Below are positions 8,120-16,202 of a stretch of DNA of 64,000 nucleotides, one piece after another (within the stretch, counting starts at the first letter, position 1; each line of letters opens with the position of its first letter). This DNA is from CALXVA01 sp944392465 (GTDB lineage: Bacteria; Bacillota; Clostridia; TANB77; CAG-508). The notes under the pieces are model-generated. The model saw only the letters and a program-made list of their open reading frames with translations, searched no databases and was not told the origin of the DNA. A program made the translations under genes and the position numbers. The stretch spans positions 620,001 to 684,000 of the forward strand of contig OZ006978.1 in NCBI GenBank assembly GCA_963931155.1. Direction: 5' to 3'.

Positions 8120-9085
8120 TTATCCTTTTTCTCCATTAATAATTTTATCTATAGAGTCTTCTCTCATTTGTTTAATAATTTTACAGCTATTATCTAGTTT
8201 TGCTTGCTCTTCTTCGCTTAATTCTAAATCTAGTAATTCTCTAACACCTTGAGCATTAATTACTGCAGGAACTCCAATATATATATCATCTTGTCCATAT
8301 TTTCCATTTTCAAGATATGTTGAAACTGTAAGAATTGAATTTTCATTATCTAGCACAGCTCTGACTATTCTATTTAAAGCCATACCAATCCCATAATATG
8401 TTGCTTTTTTCTTCTCAATAATTTCATAAGCCGCTTCAACAACTCCTTTATGAATTTTGTTTAAATCTGAAATAGGATGATTGTTATCCTTCATTACATC
8501 AATTACAGGTTTACAGCCAATATATGCATGATTCCATGGTACAAATGAAGAATCACCATGTTCACCCATTATATATGCATGAATATTTTTACTAGAAATT
8601 TTAAAATAGTCTGCTAATAAATAACGAAGTCTTGCTGTATCTAAAACTGTACCTGAACCAAATACTTGGTTTTTAGGAAGCCCAGATACTTTTGCTACAA
8701 CATATGTCATTAAATCAACTGGATTACTTGCTACAATAATAACACCATTAAATCCACTTGCCATTATTTGCTCAGTAACACTTTTCATAATTTTTGTATT
8801 TGTTTCAGCAAGCTCTAATCTTGTTTGCCCTGGTTTTTGAGCAGCCCCAGCAGTTATAACCACTATTTGTGCATCTTTACAATCTGAATAATCACCAGCC
8901 TTTATAACCATTTTTTGAGGTGCATATGGAAGCCCATGTGATAAATCCATCTCTTCTCCAATTGTTTTATCCTTGTTTAAATCAACTAAAACTAATTCAT
9001 TAATTCCACCTCTGTTAAGCATAGAATATGCCATACTCATACCAACAAACCCTGTGCCAACTAAAACTATTTTTCCTTTTTTCAT
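8120..9085 (-). CDS. ldh: L-lactate dehydrogenase
   Basis: NAD-dependent reduction of pyruvate to L-lactate, a fermentation end step that regenerates NAD. The 321-residue protein has the NAD-binding VGTGFVGMSMAYS loop, the substrate-binding arginine loop, and the catalytic histidine in GEHGDSSF. The specificity position in AGAAQKPGQTR is glutamine, which in this superfamily marks lactate rather than malate dehydrogenase (malate enzymes have arginine there). The start has an AAAGGA site. Upstream lies the composite repeat region, so the promoter must sit within about 100 bases. TTGAAT-17-TAAACT on the minus strand around 9134-9162 is a weak candidate. The hemolysin-III gene follows four bases after the stop. 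Confidence 0.93.
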   Translation of the reverse strand: MKKGKIVLVGTGFVGMSMAYSMLNRGGINELVLVDLNKDKTIGEEMDLSHGLPYAPQKMVIKAGDYSDCKDAQIVVITAGAAQKPGQTRLELAETNTKIMKSVTEQIMASGFNGVIIVASNPVDLMTYVVAKVSGLPKNQVFGSGTVLDTARLRYLLADYFKISSKNIHAYIMGEHGDSSFVPWNHAYIGCKPVIDVMKDNNHPISDLNKIHKGVVEAAYEIIEKKKATYYGIGMALNRIVRAVLDNENSILTVSTYLENGKYGQDDIYIGVPAVINAQGVRELLDLELSEEEQAKLDNSCKIIKQMREDSIDKIINGEKG

Positions 9086-9178
9086 TTATATCATTCCTTT
9101 CTTAAAATTAATTATCATCTTTGCCACAAGTTAGTTTATCACATTATGGCACAAAATTCAATTATTTAAACAAAAATT

Positions 9179-9232
9179 GTCACTTTTGGGGACAGGCTCT
9201 TTTCCGCCATGTTTGTCAGTTTTGGGGACAGG
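9179..9232 (-). repeat. 36-bp repeat array, two cores, inverted copy
   Basis: Two copies of an 18-bp core (minus strand CCTGTCCCCAAAACTGAC and a close variant) start exactly 36 bp apart, separated by an 18-bp linker containing ATGGCGGAAAAGAG. The same unit occurs in the opposite orientation at 9533-9658 and again at 38704-38793. Confidence 0.9.
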
Positions 9233-9295
9233 TTTGTTTTATAAATGTTTGCGTACTATTTGGTGACAGCGTTTCAGGACACAATTAGCCAAAAT

Positions 9296-9495
9296 AAAAA
9301 ATACTATACAATTTTTAGAAAAAGAAATTAACATGCTGTTGCGAAAGTAATTTTTGATAGAAGTTGTTTTAAAATTTTACTAGGAATTTCTCACAACAAG
9401 TGAGTGCTCTAGTAAAATTTTAAATACAAATTCTTCTAAAATTAGCTTGAGCTAAATGTTAATTGAATTTTGATAAAAATTGTATAGTATTTTTT
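9296..9495. mobile_element. 200-bp hairpin element with 21-bp terminal inverted repeats (MITE-like)
   Basis: The ends are a perfect 21-bp inverted repeat (9296-9316 against 9475-9495; core TACTATACAATTTTT). Further matching arms lie inside: ATTAACAT/ATGTTAAT, AGAAG/CTTCT, and TTAAAATTTTACTAG/CTAGTAAAATTTTAA. The whole stretch could therefore fold into one long imperfect hairpin with an apical loop near 9398. It codes for nothing recognisable. It is flanked on both sides by the 36-bp repeats in mirror orientation. A non-autonomous transposable element is the likeliest reading; a structured RNA is an alternative. Confidence 0.6.
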
Positions 9496-9532
9496 AATGA
9501 TATATTGTAGACTTAAATTTTGAGGAAAATAA

Positions 9533-9658
9533 CCTGTCCCCTAAACTGACAACATTGGCGGAAAATAACCTGTCCCCAAAACTGTCAACATTGGCGGAAA
9601 AGAGCCTGTCCCCTAAAGTGACAAACATGGCAGAAAAGAGCCTGTCCCCTAAACTGAC
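9533..9658 (+). repeat. 36-bp repeat array, four cores, overlapping the end of clpC
   Basis: Cores beginning at 9533, 9569, 9605 and 9641 are spaced exactly 36 bp. Each is CCTGTCCCCTAAACTGAC or a one- to two-base variant. The 18-bp linkers read ATTGGCGGAAAA or ATGGCAGAAAAGAG. The last core contains the stop codon of clpC (9649-9651), so the array has replaced or defined the gene end. Confidence 0.92.
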
Positions 9659-12102
9659 ACTTTTATTTCATCATTTTCTGCTATTATTTTTGCTTTTTTG
9701 TGTGGAACTATCTTTCCATCAAGTATTGCTTCTGCTATCTTGTCTTCTAAATTACTTTGTATTGCTCTTTTTAATGGTCTTGCTCCATAGTTAACATCTA
9801 TACCTTTTTTTGCTATGAGTTCTTTTACAGATTTATCTATTTCTATTTTGTATTCTTGTTCTTCTAGTCGTTTTTCAACTTGTTTTAGCATTATATTTAT
9901 TATTTGTTCTATGTCTTTCTCTGTTAATTTATGGAATACTATAATATCGTCTATACGGTTTATGAATTCTGGTCTAAATTCTTTCTTTAATTCTGCCATT
10001 ACATCTTTTTTTATGCTTTCGTGTTCTTTTTCTTCTCCTTCTTTTCCTTTGCCTTCATTACTAAATCCTAAAACATTTTTGTCTGTAATCATTCTTGCTC
10101 CTACATTTGATGTCATAATTATTACTGTATTTTTGAAGTTTACTGTTCTTCCTTGTGCATCTGTTAATCTACCATCATCTAGAATTTGTAGTAACATATT
10201 CATTACATCTGGATGTGCTTTTTCAATCTCATCAAATAGTATTACTGAATATGGTTTTCTTCTTATTTTTTCTGTTAGTTGACCTCCCTCATCATAGCCT
10301 ACATATCCTGGAGGTGAACCTATTAATTTTGCTACTGAATGTGGCTCCATATATTCAGACATATCTACTCTTATCATTGCACTTTCATTTCCAAAAAGTG
10401 CTTCTGCTAATGCTTTTGATAGTTCTGTTTTTCCAACACCTGTTGGTCCTAGAAATAGAAATGAGCCAATTGGTCTGTTTGGGTCTTTTAGACCAACTCT
10501 ACCTCTTCTTATTGCTTTACTAACTGCTTCTACCGCTTCGTTTTGTCCAATTACTCTTTTATGTAATGTCTCTTCTAAATGTTTTAATTTTTCATTTTCG
10601 TCCTGAGTAATTTTGTTTACTGGTATTCCTGTTTGATTTGCTATAACTTCAGCTATGTCTTCTTCTGTTAAGTTCATAACATTTTTGCTATTTTTATTTT
10701 GCCATTTTTTCTTTTCTTTTTCTAATTTTTCTTTTTGTTCGTTTTCTTTATCTCTTAATGTTGCTGCTTTTTCAAAGTCTTGAATACGTATTGCATCTTC
10801 TTTTTCTCTATCCAAAGAAGCTATTTTTTCTTCTATTTCTTTAATACTATCTGGCATTGTGTAAGTTTTCATTTTTACCCTTGATGCTGCTTCATCCATT
10901 AAATCTATTGCTTTATCTGGCAAATACCTATCATTAATATACCTTATTGATAAATCAACTGCTGCTTTCATTGCTTCATTTGATATTTTTACATTGTGGT
11001 GTGCTTCGTATTTATCTCTTAATCCTTCTAGAATTTTTATTGTTTCTTCTTCTGTTGGCTCTCCGACAGTTACTGGGCTAAATCTTCTTTCTAATGCACT
11101 ATCTTTTTCTATATATTTTCTATATTCATTTAATGTTGTAGCACCTATTACTTGTACCTCTCCTCTTGCTAAAAGAGGTTTTAATATGTTTGCTGCATCT
11201 ACTGCTCCTTCTGCAGAACCTGCTCCTACTATTGTATGAATCTCATCAATAAATAGGATTACGTCTCCTGCTTTTTGAACTTCGCTTAAACATTTTTTAA
11301 TTCTTTCTTCAAAGTCCCCTCTATATTTTGCTCCTGCAACCATTCCTGAAATATCAAGTGATACAACTCTTTTATTTTTTATCATTTCTGGCACATCATC
11401 TGCTACTATTTTCTCTGCTAATCCTTCAACAACAGCTGTTTTACCTACTCCAGGTTCACCAATTAAGCAAGGATTGTTTTTTGTTCTTCTAGATAAAATT
11501 TGTGTAACTCTATCTATTTCTGTCTTTCTTCCTATAACAGGATCTAATTTTCCTTCTTTTGCTCTTTTAGTTAAATCTGAACCAAACTGGTTTAATGTAG
11601 GTGTTGAATTATAGCTTCCTAAATTCTTATCATTTTTATTTTTTATAGAATTAGAATCGACTCCATCTTCATTTATTACTTTTGCAATTTCATTATATAA
11701 TTTACGAGGGTCAATATTTAAATCCATCATTATTCTAACTGCAACACTATCTCCCTCATGCATTATGCCTATTAAAATATGTTCTGTACCAATAAATTCA
11801 GAACCTAGTCTTCGTGCTTCTACAAAAGCGTTTTCTATAATTCTCTTGCTTCTAGGCGTAAATCCCAATGAATCATTTTGCGACAATGGATTTCCTGTGC
11901 CTATAAGCATTTCAATTTCGTTTAATATTTCTTCATCTGTTATTCCTTGGTTTTCTAGAACTTTGCTTGCAATACCTGTTCCTTCTTTTGCCAAACCGTA
12001 TAGAATATGTTCTGTACCTATATAGTTATGACCAAGCTCTAATGCAATTTCACTTGCAATTTCCAAGGCTTTTTCAGCCCTATTTGTAAATTTATATACC
12101 AT
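9649..12102 (-). CDS. clpC: Clp protease ATPase subunit ClpC
   Basis: AAA+ unfoldase that feeds substrates to ClpP, including proteins marked by arginine phosphorylation. The 817-residue chain has two N-terminal Clp repeats (~1-145, FTNRAEKALEIA and FTPRSKRIIENA), a first AAA+ module with GEPGVGKTA, a coiled middle domain holding a UVR-like segment, and a second AAA+ module with GPTGVGKTEL plus a C-terminal D2 domain. Start 12102 has AAAAGGAG ten bases upstream; a GTG three codons earlier overlaps that site. It is the last gene of the ctsR-mcsA-mcsB-clpC operon, 17 bases after mcsB. The last residues (KVSV) and the stop codon are encoded by the 36-bp repeat, so the original C-terminus may have been slightly altered. 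Confidence 0.96.
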   Translation of the reverse strand: MVYKFTNRAEKALEIASEIALELGHNYIGTEHILYGLAKEGTGIASKVLENQGITDEEILNEIEMLIGTGNPLSQNDSLGFTPRSKRIIENAFVEARRLGSEFIGTEHILIGIMHEGDSVAVRIMMDLNIDPRKLYNEIAKVINEDGVDSNSIKNKNDKNLGSYNSTPTLNQFGSDLTKRAKEGKLDPVIGRKTEIDRVTQILSRRTKNNPCLIGEPGVGKTAVVEGLAEKIVADDVPEMIKNKRVVSLDISGMVAGAKYRGDFEERIKKCLSEVQKAGDVILFIDEIHTIVGAGSAEGAVDAANILKPLLARGEVQVIGATTLNEYRKYIEKDSALERRFSPVTVGEPTEEETIKILEGLRDKYEAHHNVKISNEAMKAAVDLSIRYINDRYLPDKAIDLMDEAASRVKMKTYTMPDSIKEIEEKIASLDREKEDAIRIQDFEKAATLRDKENEQKEKLEKEKKKWQNKNSKNVMNLTEEDIAEVIANQTGIPVNKITQDENEKLKHLEETLHKRVIGQNEAVEAVSKAIRRGRVGLKDPNRPIGSFLFLGPTGVGKTELSKALAEALFGNESAMIRVDMSEYMEPHSVAKLIGSPPGYVGYDEGGQLTEKIRRKPYSVILFDEIEKAHPDVMNMLLQILDDGRLTDAQGRTVNFKNTVIIMTSNVGARMITDKNVLGFSNEGKGKEGEEKEHESIKKDVMAELKKEFRPEFINRIDDIIVFHKLTEKDIEQIINIMLKQVEKRLEEQEYKIEIDKSVKELIAKKGIDVNYGARPLKRAIQSNLEDKIAEAILDGKIVPHKKAKIIAENDEIKVSV

Positions 12103-12119
12103 AATTATCACACTCCTTT

Positions 12120-13136
12120 TTAGTTACATAGTATTTGTTTTATTACTTCTGCTCGTTTAATTTCTCTTTCATATCCATCAAATGTTTTTCCTAGATATTT
12201 TTGTAAATTAGCTGATTTTGTGTAAGTTTCAAGTTTTTTTACTTTGCTATCATCTAGTTCTTTTATGATTCCCAAATCTGTTCCTAGCTTAACTTCTGAT
12301 AACAATCTTTTACATTCATCTGATGATATTTTTAATGCATTACTTAAAATTCCATAAGCTCTATAAACTCTATCTTCTATTTCTATTTGGTTTTTACATA
12401 AATATTTTCTTGCTAGCCTTTCTTGTTCTACAACTTTTTCGGTAATACTTTTAACATTTGAAACAATTTCTTTTTCTGTTACGCCTATGGTTTGATTACT
12501 AGAAATTTGATATAAGTCTCCTGCATTTTGTGAGGTTTCCCCATATACTCCTTTTATACTCATTCCCATATTGTTTATTATTCTAAGTATTTTAGATAAA
12601 TTTCCAGTTAAAGTTAGTGCTGGTAAATGAACTATAACAGATGCTCTCATTCCTGTTCCAATATTTACTGGAGACTCTGTTAAATATCCAAAATTTTTAC
12701 TATATGAATAATTTAACATTTCTCCAATTTTTTCATCTAATTCAATTACTAAATTCATTAAATTTTCTAATTCTTGTCCTGAACTAAAAACTTGTAGTTT
12801 TATATGATCTTCTTCGTTTATCATCATACAAATATTTTCTTCATCATTTATTAGTATAGCCTTTTTTATTTTATTATTACTAATAAACTCTGGGCTTATT
12901 AAATTTTTTTCTACGAGGCTTACTTTTGTTACATTATCTAAATCTTCCAGATTTACAAATTTTAGTCCATACCCAATACTTGGTACAACTTCTTTTATGC
13001 TTTGTAATATTTGCTCTTGTTCCTCTTTAAAGCATTTATTTAAAAACTTAAATCCATTTAAGTTTCTTGCAATTCTTACTCTTGAACTTACTACTACATC
13101 TGAATCTTTACCATTTTGTAAATACCAATTTGACAT
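12120..13136 (-). CDS. mcsB: Protein arginine kinase McsB
   Basis: Phosphagen-kinase-fold enzyme that phosphorylates arginines of misfolded proteins and of CtsR, targeting them to ClpCP. The 338 residues include the nucleotide-binding SSRVRIARNLNG (17-28), the NEEDH motif (107-111), and the NIGTGMRASV loop (158-167). The DRVYRAYGIL segment corresponds to the phosphoarginine-binding region. In most relatives the catalytic loop begins with Cys-Pro before the T/V-N-x-GTG segment; here that cysteine is Ser155 (TESPVNIG). Start is set by AGGAGG ten bases upstream. It lies between mcsA and clpC in the usual operon order, with McsA expected as its activator. Confidence 0.94.
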   Translation of the reverse strand: MSNWYLQNGKDSDVVVSSRVRIARNLNGFKFLNKCFKEEQEQILQSIKEVVPSIGYGLKFVNLEDLDNVTKVSLVEKNLISPEFISNNKIKKAILINDEENICMMINEEDHIKLQVFSSGQELENLMNLVIELDEKIGEMLNYSYSKNFGYLTESPVNIGTGMRASVIVHLPALTLTGNLSKILRIINNMGMSIKGVYGETSQNAGDLYQISSNQTIGVTEKEIVSNVKSITEKVVEQERLARKYLCKNQIEIEDRVYRAYGILSNALKISSDECKRLLSEVKLGTDLGIIKELDDSKVKKLETYTKSANLQKYLGKTFDGYEREIKRAEVIKQILCN

Positions 13137-13165
13137 TTATTATATACCTCCTAGTTTTAATCTTC

Positions 13166-13741
13166 TTATTTTTCATTTTCTTTGTCATTTTTATTCTCTA
13201 TAATTTTTATTTCATCACGTATTTTTGCCGCATCTTCATATCTTTCGTCTTTAATTGCTTTTTGTAAATCCTTTTGTAATTTTTCTATTTTAGATTCATT
13301 ATTATTTTTCTCATTATTCTTTACTATTTTATTAGATGCTTTATTTACTTTACTTGTAGGGTCATCATTTTTGTAGCCTCTTCCAATGTGCTTATTAGCC
13401 CCTTGTATTTTTCTAAGTAATGGCTGAATTCTATCTTCAAATGTTTCATAACATTCATCACATCCAAATACTCCACTATTTAGGAAATCATCGAATGTTG
13501 TTCCACAGTTTTTACATTGTAGTTTAGTTGTTCCCATAAAACTTGGCAATAGATTATCTGTATAATCATCAAAGAAATCTCCTAAAAAACTAGAAAAACT
13601 AATTGGCATACTAAAATTAATATCCTTTAATCCTAATTCTTTTGCACATTTATCGCAAAGATTCATTTCCTTTTTTACACCATTTACAACTTGAGTATAT
13701 CTAAAAGTAACTTCATTTTTTCCACAATTTTGACACAACAT
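13166..13741 (-). CDS. mcsA: McsA, zinc-binding activator of McsB
   Basis: A 191-residue adaptor that activates the McsB kinase and links it to CtsR. It has two treble-clef zinc sites: CQNCG...CDKC near the N-terminus and CKNCG...CDEC around residues 75-105. A UVR motif at the C-terminus (QKDLQKAIKDERYEDAAKIR) can bind ClpC-type partners. Start 13741 has a perfect AAAGGAGG eight bases away; the longer open frame reaches back into ctsR and is not needed. It follows ctsR by 19 bases and precedes mcsB by 29. Confidence 0.94.
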   Translation of the reverse strand: MLCQNCGKNEVTFRYTQVVNGVKKEMNLCDKCAKELGLKDINFSMPISFSSFLGDFFDDYTDNLLPSFMGTTKLQCKNCGTTFDDFLNSGVFGCDECYETFEDRIQPLLRKIQGANKHIGRGYKNDDPTSKVNKASNKIVKNNEKNNNESKIEKLQKDLQKAIKDERYEDAAKIRDEIKIIENKNDKENEK

Positions 13742-13760
13742 AATACATTCCTCCTTTAAA

Positions 13761-14210
13761 TTAATCTTCAACTAAATTTATTAACATATTTTTAAAAATT
13801 TTTGCTCTAATTTCATCTTTTGTGTTTTGTGGTATTGTAAGTACATTGTCACTTGTTGCAACTTTTAAAAGTTTTGCTTCTTTTTCTGTAATAACTCCAA
13901 ATGATAGGAAATTATTAAGGAAAACATCAACTTCTTGTGCTGTTAGACGGTTGCCTATACTTGATATTGCATGCATTAAGTAATTGCTTTTAGTTGTGTT
14001 TACTTTTCTTATGCTTATATGACCTCCACCACCTCTTTTACTTTCTACATAATATCCTTGAGATGGCTTAAACCTTGTTGATATTACATAGTTAATTTGC
14101 GATGGTACACAATTGAAATGTTCTGCTAAATCATTTCTTTGTATTTCTATATAGTCGTCATCATCAAATAATTCTTTTATAAATTCTTCTATCATATCCG
14201 ATATTCTCAT
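13761..14210 (-). CDS. ctsR: CtsR heat-shock repressor
   Basis: Dimeric winged-helix repressor of class III heat-shock genes; loses DNA binding on heating and when modified by McsB. The 149-residue sequence shows the family N-terminus (ISDMIEEFIKELF), the DNA-binding helix-turn-helix around NDLAEHFNCVPSQINYVI, and the glycine-rich wing ESKRGGGGHISI. The C-terminal half carries the dimerisation and McsB-interaction region. It is the first gene of the operon and its own operator lies about 100 bases upstream, so it is autoregulated. Confidence 0.96.
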   Translation of the reverse strand: MRISDMIEEFIKELFDDDDYIEIQRNDLAEHFNCVPSQINYVISTRFKPSQGYYVESKRGGGGHISIRKVNTTKSNYLMHAISSIGNRLTAQEVDVFLNNFLSFGVITEKEAKLLKVATSDNVLTIPQNTKDEIRAKIFKNMLINLVED

Positions 14211-14307
14211 TCTATCACTTCCGTTTCTAGTTTCTGCTATTTTTGTTTTATGGTTTATTGTATATTTTGCTTCTTTTATTATGATTTAATTTATTTATCT
14301 TTGTTGC

Positions 14308-14367
14308 TTTGACTTTGACTTTCTTTGACCTACATTTATATTATACGCTCTTTTTTACAAAAGTCAA
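14308..14367 (-). promoter_or_regulatory. ctsR operon promoter with CtsR operator
   Basis: Minus strand TTGACT (14362-14367), 16-base spacer and TATAAT (14340-14345), followed immediately by GGTCAAAGAAAGTCAAA and one more GTCAAA (14308-14330). This matches the known CtsR heptad direct repeat GGTCAAA-N3-GGTCAAA apart from one base, with a third half-site attached. A repressor bound there would cover the transcription start. Confidence 0.85.
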
Positions 14368-14481
14368 TAATTTTTTAAAAATTTTTTTATATCTTTTTGA
14401 ATTTACTTTTACAACTAAACTTTTTTATATCTTAGCAAATTAAACTTCACTTTTTTCATAAAATCATTTACTCAATTATTC

Positions 14482-14652
14482 TTATTTTTTAGTCTCATCT
14501 TTTTTAGTCATATTGTCTAATTCCTTTGCTCTTTTTTTCTGTCTTTCTGGTGTTACCCAAGCAAAATAAGATGATATAAACTCTCCATATTTTGTAACAT
14601 CCTCTTTATCTTCGTCTTTTTCTATACCATTAATCTTTCTATCATTTTTCAT
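14482..14652 (-). CDS. Small highly charged protein, unknown
   Basis: A 56-residue protein rich in lysine, aspartate and glutamate, with one aromatic patch (YGEFISSYFAWVTPE) and a basic C-terminus. I do not recognise the family. The start is chosen for the GGAGG six bases upstream; an in-frame ATG nine codons further in and longer in-frame extensions exist but lack that spacing. It sits between the HAD phosphatase terminator and the ctsR promoter, transcribed alone. No signal peptide or membrane segment is visible. Confidence 0.5.
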   Translation of the reverse strand: MKNDRKINGIEKDEDKEDVTKYGEFISSYFAWVTPERQKKRAKELDNMTKKDETKK

Positions 14653-14700
14653 AATAACCTCCATCCAAGAAATATGCTCTTTAATTAAATTTTTTCGCAA

Positions 14701-14740
14701 TAAAATGCACAACCTAGTTATATCTAGTTTGTGCATTTTA
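14701..14740 (-). terminator. Terminator of the HAD phosphatase gene
   Basis: The arms TAAAATGCACAACCTAG and CTAGTTTGTGCATTTTA form a stem of about 17 bp with one mismatch. It lies 16 bases after the HAD stop codon and is flanked by T-rich DNA on both strands. Confidence 0.75.
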
Positions 14741-14756
14741 TTTTTATTTATTCTTA

Positions 14757-15629
14757 TTACACTATAATCTCTTCTATTATTTCAGCAACTCCATCATCAT
14801 TGTTAGATGCTACAACTCTATCCGCTATTTCCTTTATATATGGTGCACTGTTTCCCATTGCAACTCCAAGACCAGAATTTTCAATCATTAATTTGTCATT
14901 TACATTATCACCAATTCCAATTACTTCTTCATTAGGTATATCTAATCTTTCTGCAAGCCATTTTATAGCATTCCATTTATCTACATTTTCGCTAGTTATT
15001 TCAGTATAATAGTATGCCATTTGTACTTCCTCAGTTCCTGCTTTTATAATTTTTCTAGACATATGTGCTACATCTAAAACATCAATATTTTTTATTTCTC
15101 TTAACTTTTTTATTATACTATTAAATATAATACTACTATTATCACTAATGGTAAACTTTAAAATATTTTCATTTTCGATGTTTTGTATATATTCATATAT
15201 ATTTTCTACTAAATTAATTTTGGTTTTTCTACTATCTGGTTTATTAGCATTTTCTTGATGATAGAATAAAACGTTATTACTTAATGATTTTGCAATAACC
15301 ATATTTTCTGTATATACATTATAGTAAATACTATTTTCTTCACATATTTTAATTATTTGCAAAGCTTTTTTCTTTTCAATGAATTTATCGTATATTATTT
15401 CATCGCTTTGCAAATCATATACTAGAGAGCCATTTCCACAAATTATATAATTATTATCACCTAATTCATTTGCTATATTTTTTACTGAATTCGTTGATCT
15501 TCCAGATGCTAAAACAATTTGTATTCCTTTTTCCTGTGCCTTTTTTAGCGCTTCTCTATTTCTTTCAGAAACTTGACCATACGAATTTAAAAGTGTTCCG
15601 TCTAAATCTATTGCTATTAATTTATACAT
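14757..15629 (-). CDS. Cof-type HAD-superfamily phosphatase
   Basis: A 290-residue cytoplasmic phosphatase of the Cof/YidA branch, which typically acts on small phosphorylated sugars or cofactors; the substrate is not predictable. Motif I IAIDLDGTLLNS holds both catalytic aspartates, motif II is VLASGRS, motif III lysine lies in the KWNAIKWL region, and motif IV is GIGDNVNDKLMI. The middle part is the alpha/beta cap typical of subclass IIB. It is monocistronic, facing away from the spore-protein gene. Confidence 0.9.
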   Translation of the reverse strand: MYKLIAIDLDGTLLNSYGQVSERNREALKKAQEKGIQIVLASGRSTNSVKNIANELGDNNYIICGNGSLVYDLQSDEIIYDKFIEKKKALQIIKICEENSIYYNVYTENMVIAKSLSNNVLFYHQENANKPDSRKTKINLVENIYEYIQNIENENILKFTISDNSSIIFNSIIKKLREIKNIDVLDVAHMSRKIIKAGTEEVQMAYYYTEITSENVDKWNAIKWLAERLDIPNEEVIGIGDNVNDKLMIENSGLGVAMGNSAPYIKEIADRVVASNNDDGVAEIIEEIIV

Positions 15630-15778
15630 TAAATTTCTCCTTAATTACTTCCTATTTTATTTTTATTATTACTTTATCATTATTAGATTATACCATTTTA
15701 AATTTTTATTACAATATTTATTAACGATTTTTAATAAATATTTCTCAAAAATTTCCAGTTTATTTTTATTAAAAACGA

Positions 15779-15816
15779 GCATGATATTTATTGAAAAAGT
15801 ACTTATACTTTTTCAA
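15779..15816 (+). promoter_or_regulatory. Candidate sporulation promoter and inverted repeat upstream of SASP
   Basis: GCATG (15779-15783), 18 bases, then CTTATACT: the first box fits the forespore sigma-G -35 pattern, the second only loosely. Overlapping it is a perfect 11-bp inverted repeat, TTGAAAAAGTA with TACTTTTTCAA (15791-15816). Assignment to sigma-G is an inference from the spore gene downstream. Confidence 0.35.
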
Positions 15817-15859
15817 ATTAAAAATTAAACATTTATCACATTCTAGGAGGTGAATTAGA

Positions 15860-16060
15860 ATGGCATACTCAAACAGCAATTCAAAAGTTGTTCCAGAAGC
15901 TAGAGAAGCTTTAGACAAATTCAAATATGAAGTAGCTTCAGAAGTTGGTGTTAACTTAAAACAAGGTTATAACGGAGATATATCAGCTAGAGACGCTGGT
16001 AAAATAGGTGGACAAATGGTTAGAAAATTAATCCAACAAGCTGAAAGCCAAATGAAATAG
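15860..16060 (+). CDS. Alpha/beta-type small acid-soluble spore protein
   Basis: A 66-residue DNA-binding protein that coats and protects the chromosome in the dormant spore and is degraded at germination. The GPR protease site is seen in FKYEVASEVGV (cleavage after the Glu), followed by the conserved GYNGDISARDAGKIGGQMVRKLI. The start is fixed by AGGAGGTG. It is monocistronic with a strong terminator. Its presence shows the organism makes endospores. Confidence 0.96.
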   Translation: MAYSNSNSKVVPEAREALDKFKYEVASEVGVNLKQGYNGDISARDAGKIGGQMVRKLIQQAESQMK

Positions 16061-16152
16061 TTTTTGCGTAGAACTAGTTAGCAAAAAATATTAGTTTATT
16101 AGATATCATTTTTATAATTTAATATACTTATATGTTTTGCTTGAATCACGTA

Positions 16153-16197
16153 AAAAAGCAACCTCTTTAGATTTATTTTTAAAGAGGTTGCTTTTTT
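16153..16197. terminator. Bidirectional terminator between SASP and hpf
   Basis: AAAAAAGCAACCTCTTTA pairs with TAAAGAGGTTGCTTTTTT, giving U-tracts on both strands. It serves the converging SASP and hibernation-factor genes. Confidence 0.9.
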
Positions 16198-16202
16198 ATT
16201 TT

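Noticed and set aside
9533..9658. CRISPR array suggested by the exact 36-bp period
   Set aside because: The 18-bp linkers are repeated too, not unique spacers, and there are no cas genes.
9555..9794. Small plus-strand frame over the repeat array and the end of clpC
   Set aside because: It reads repeat DNA and then the reverse complement of clpC; no ribosome site.
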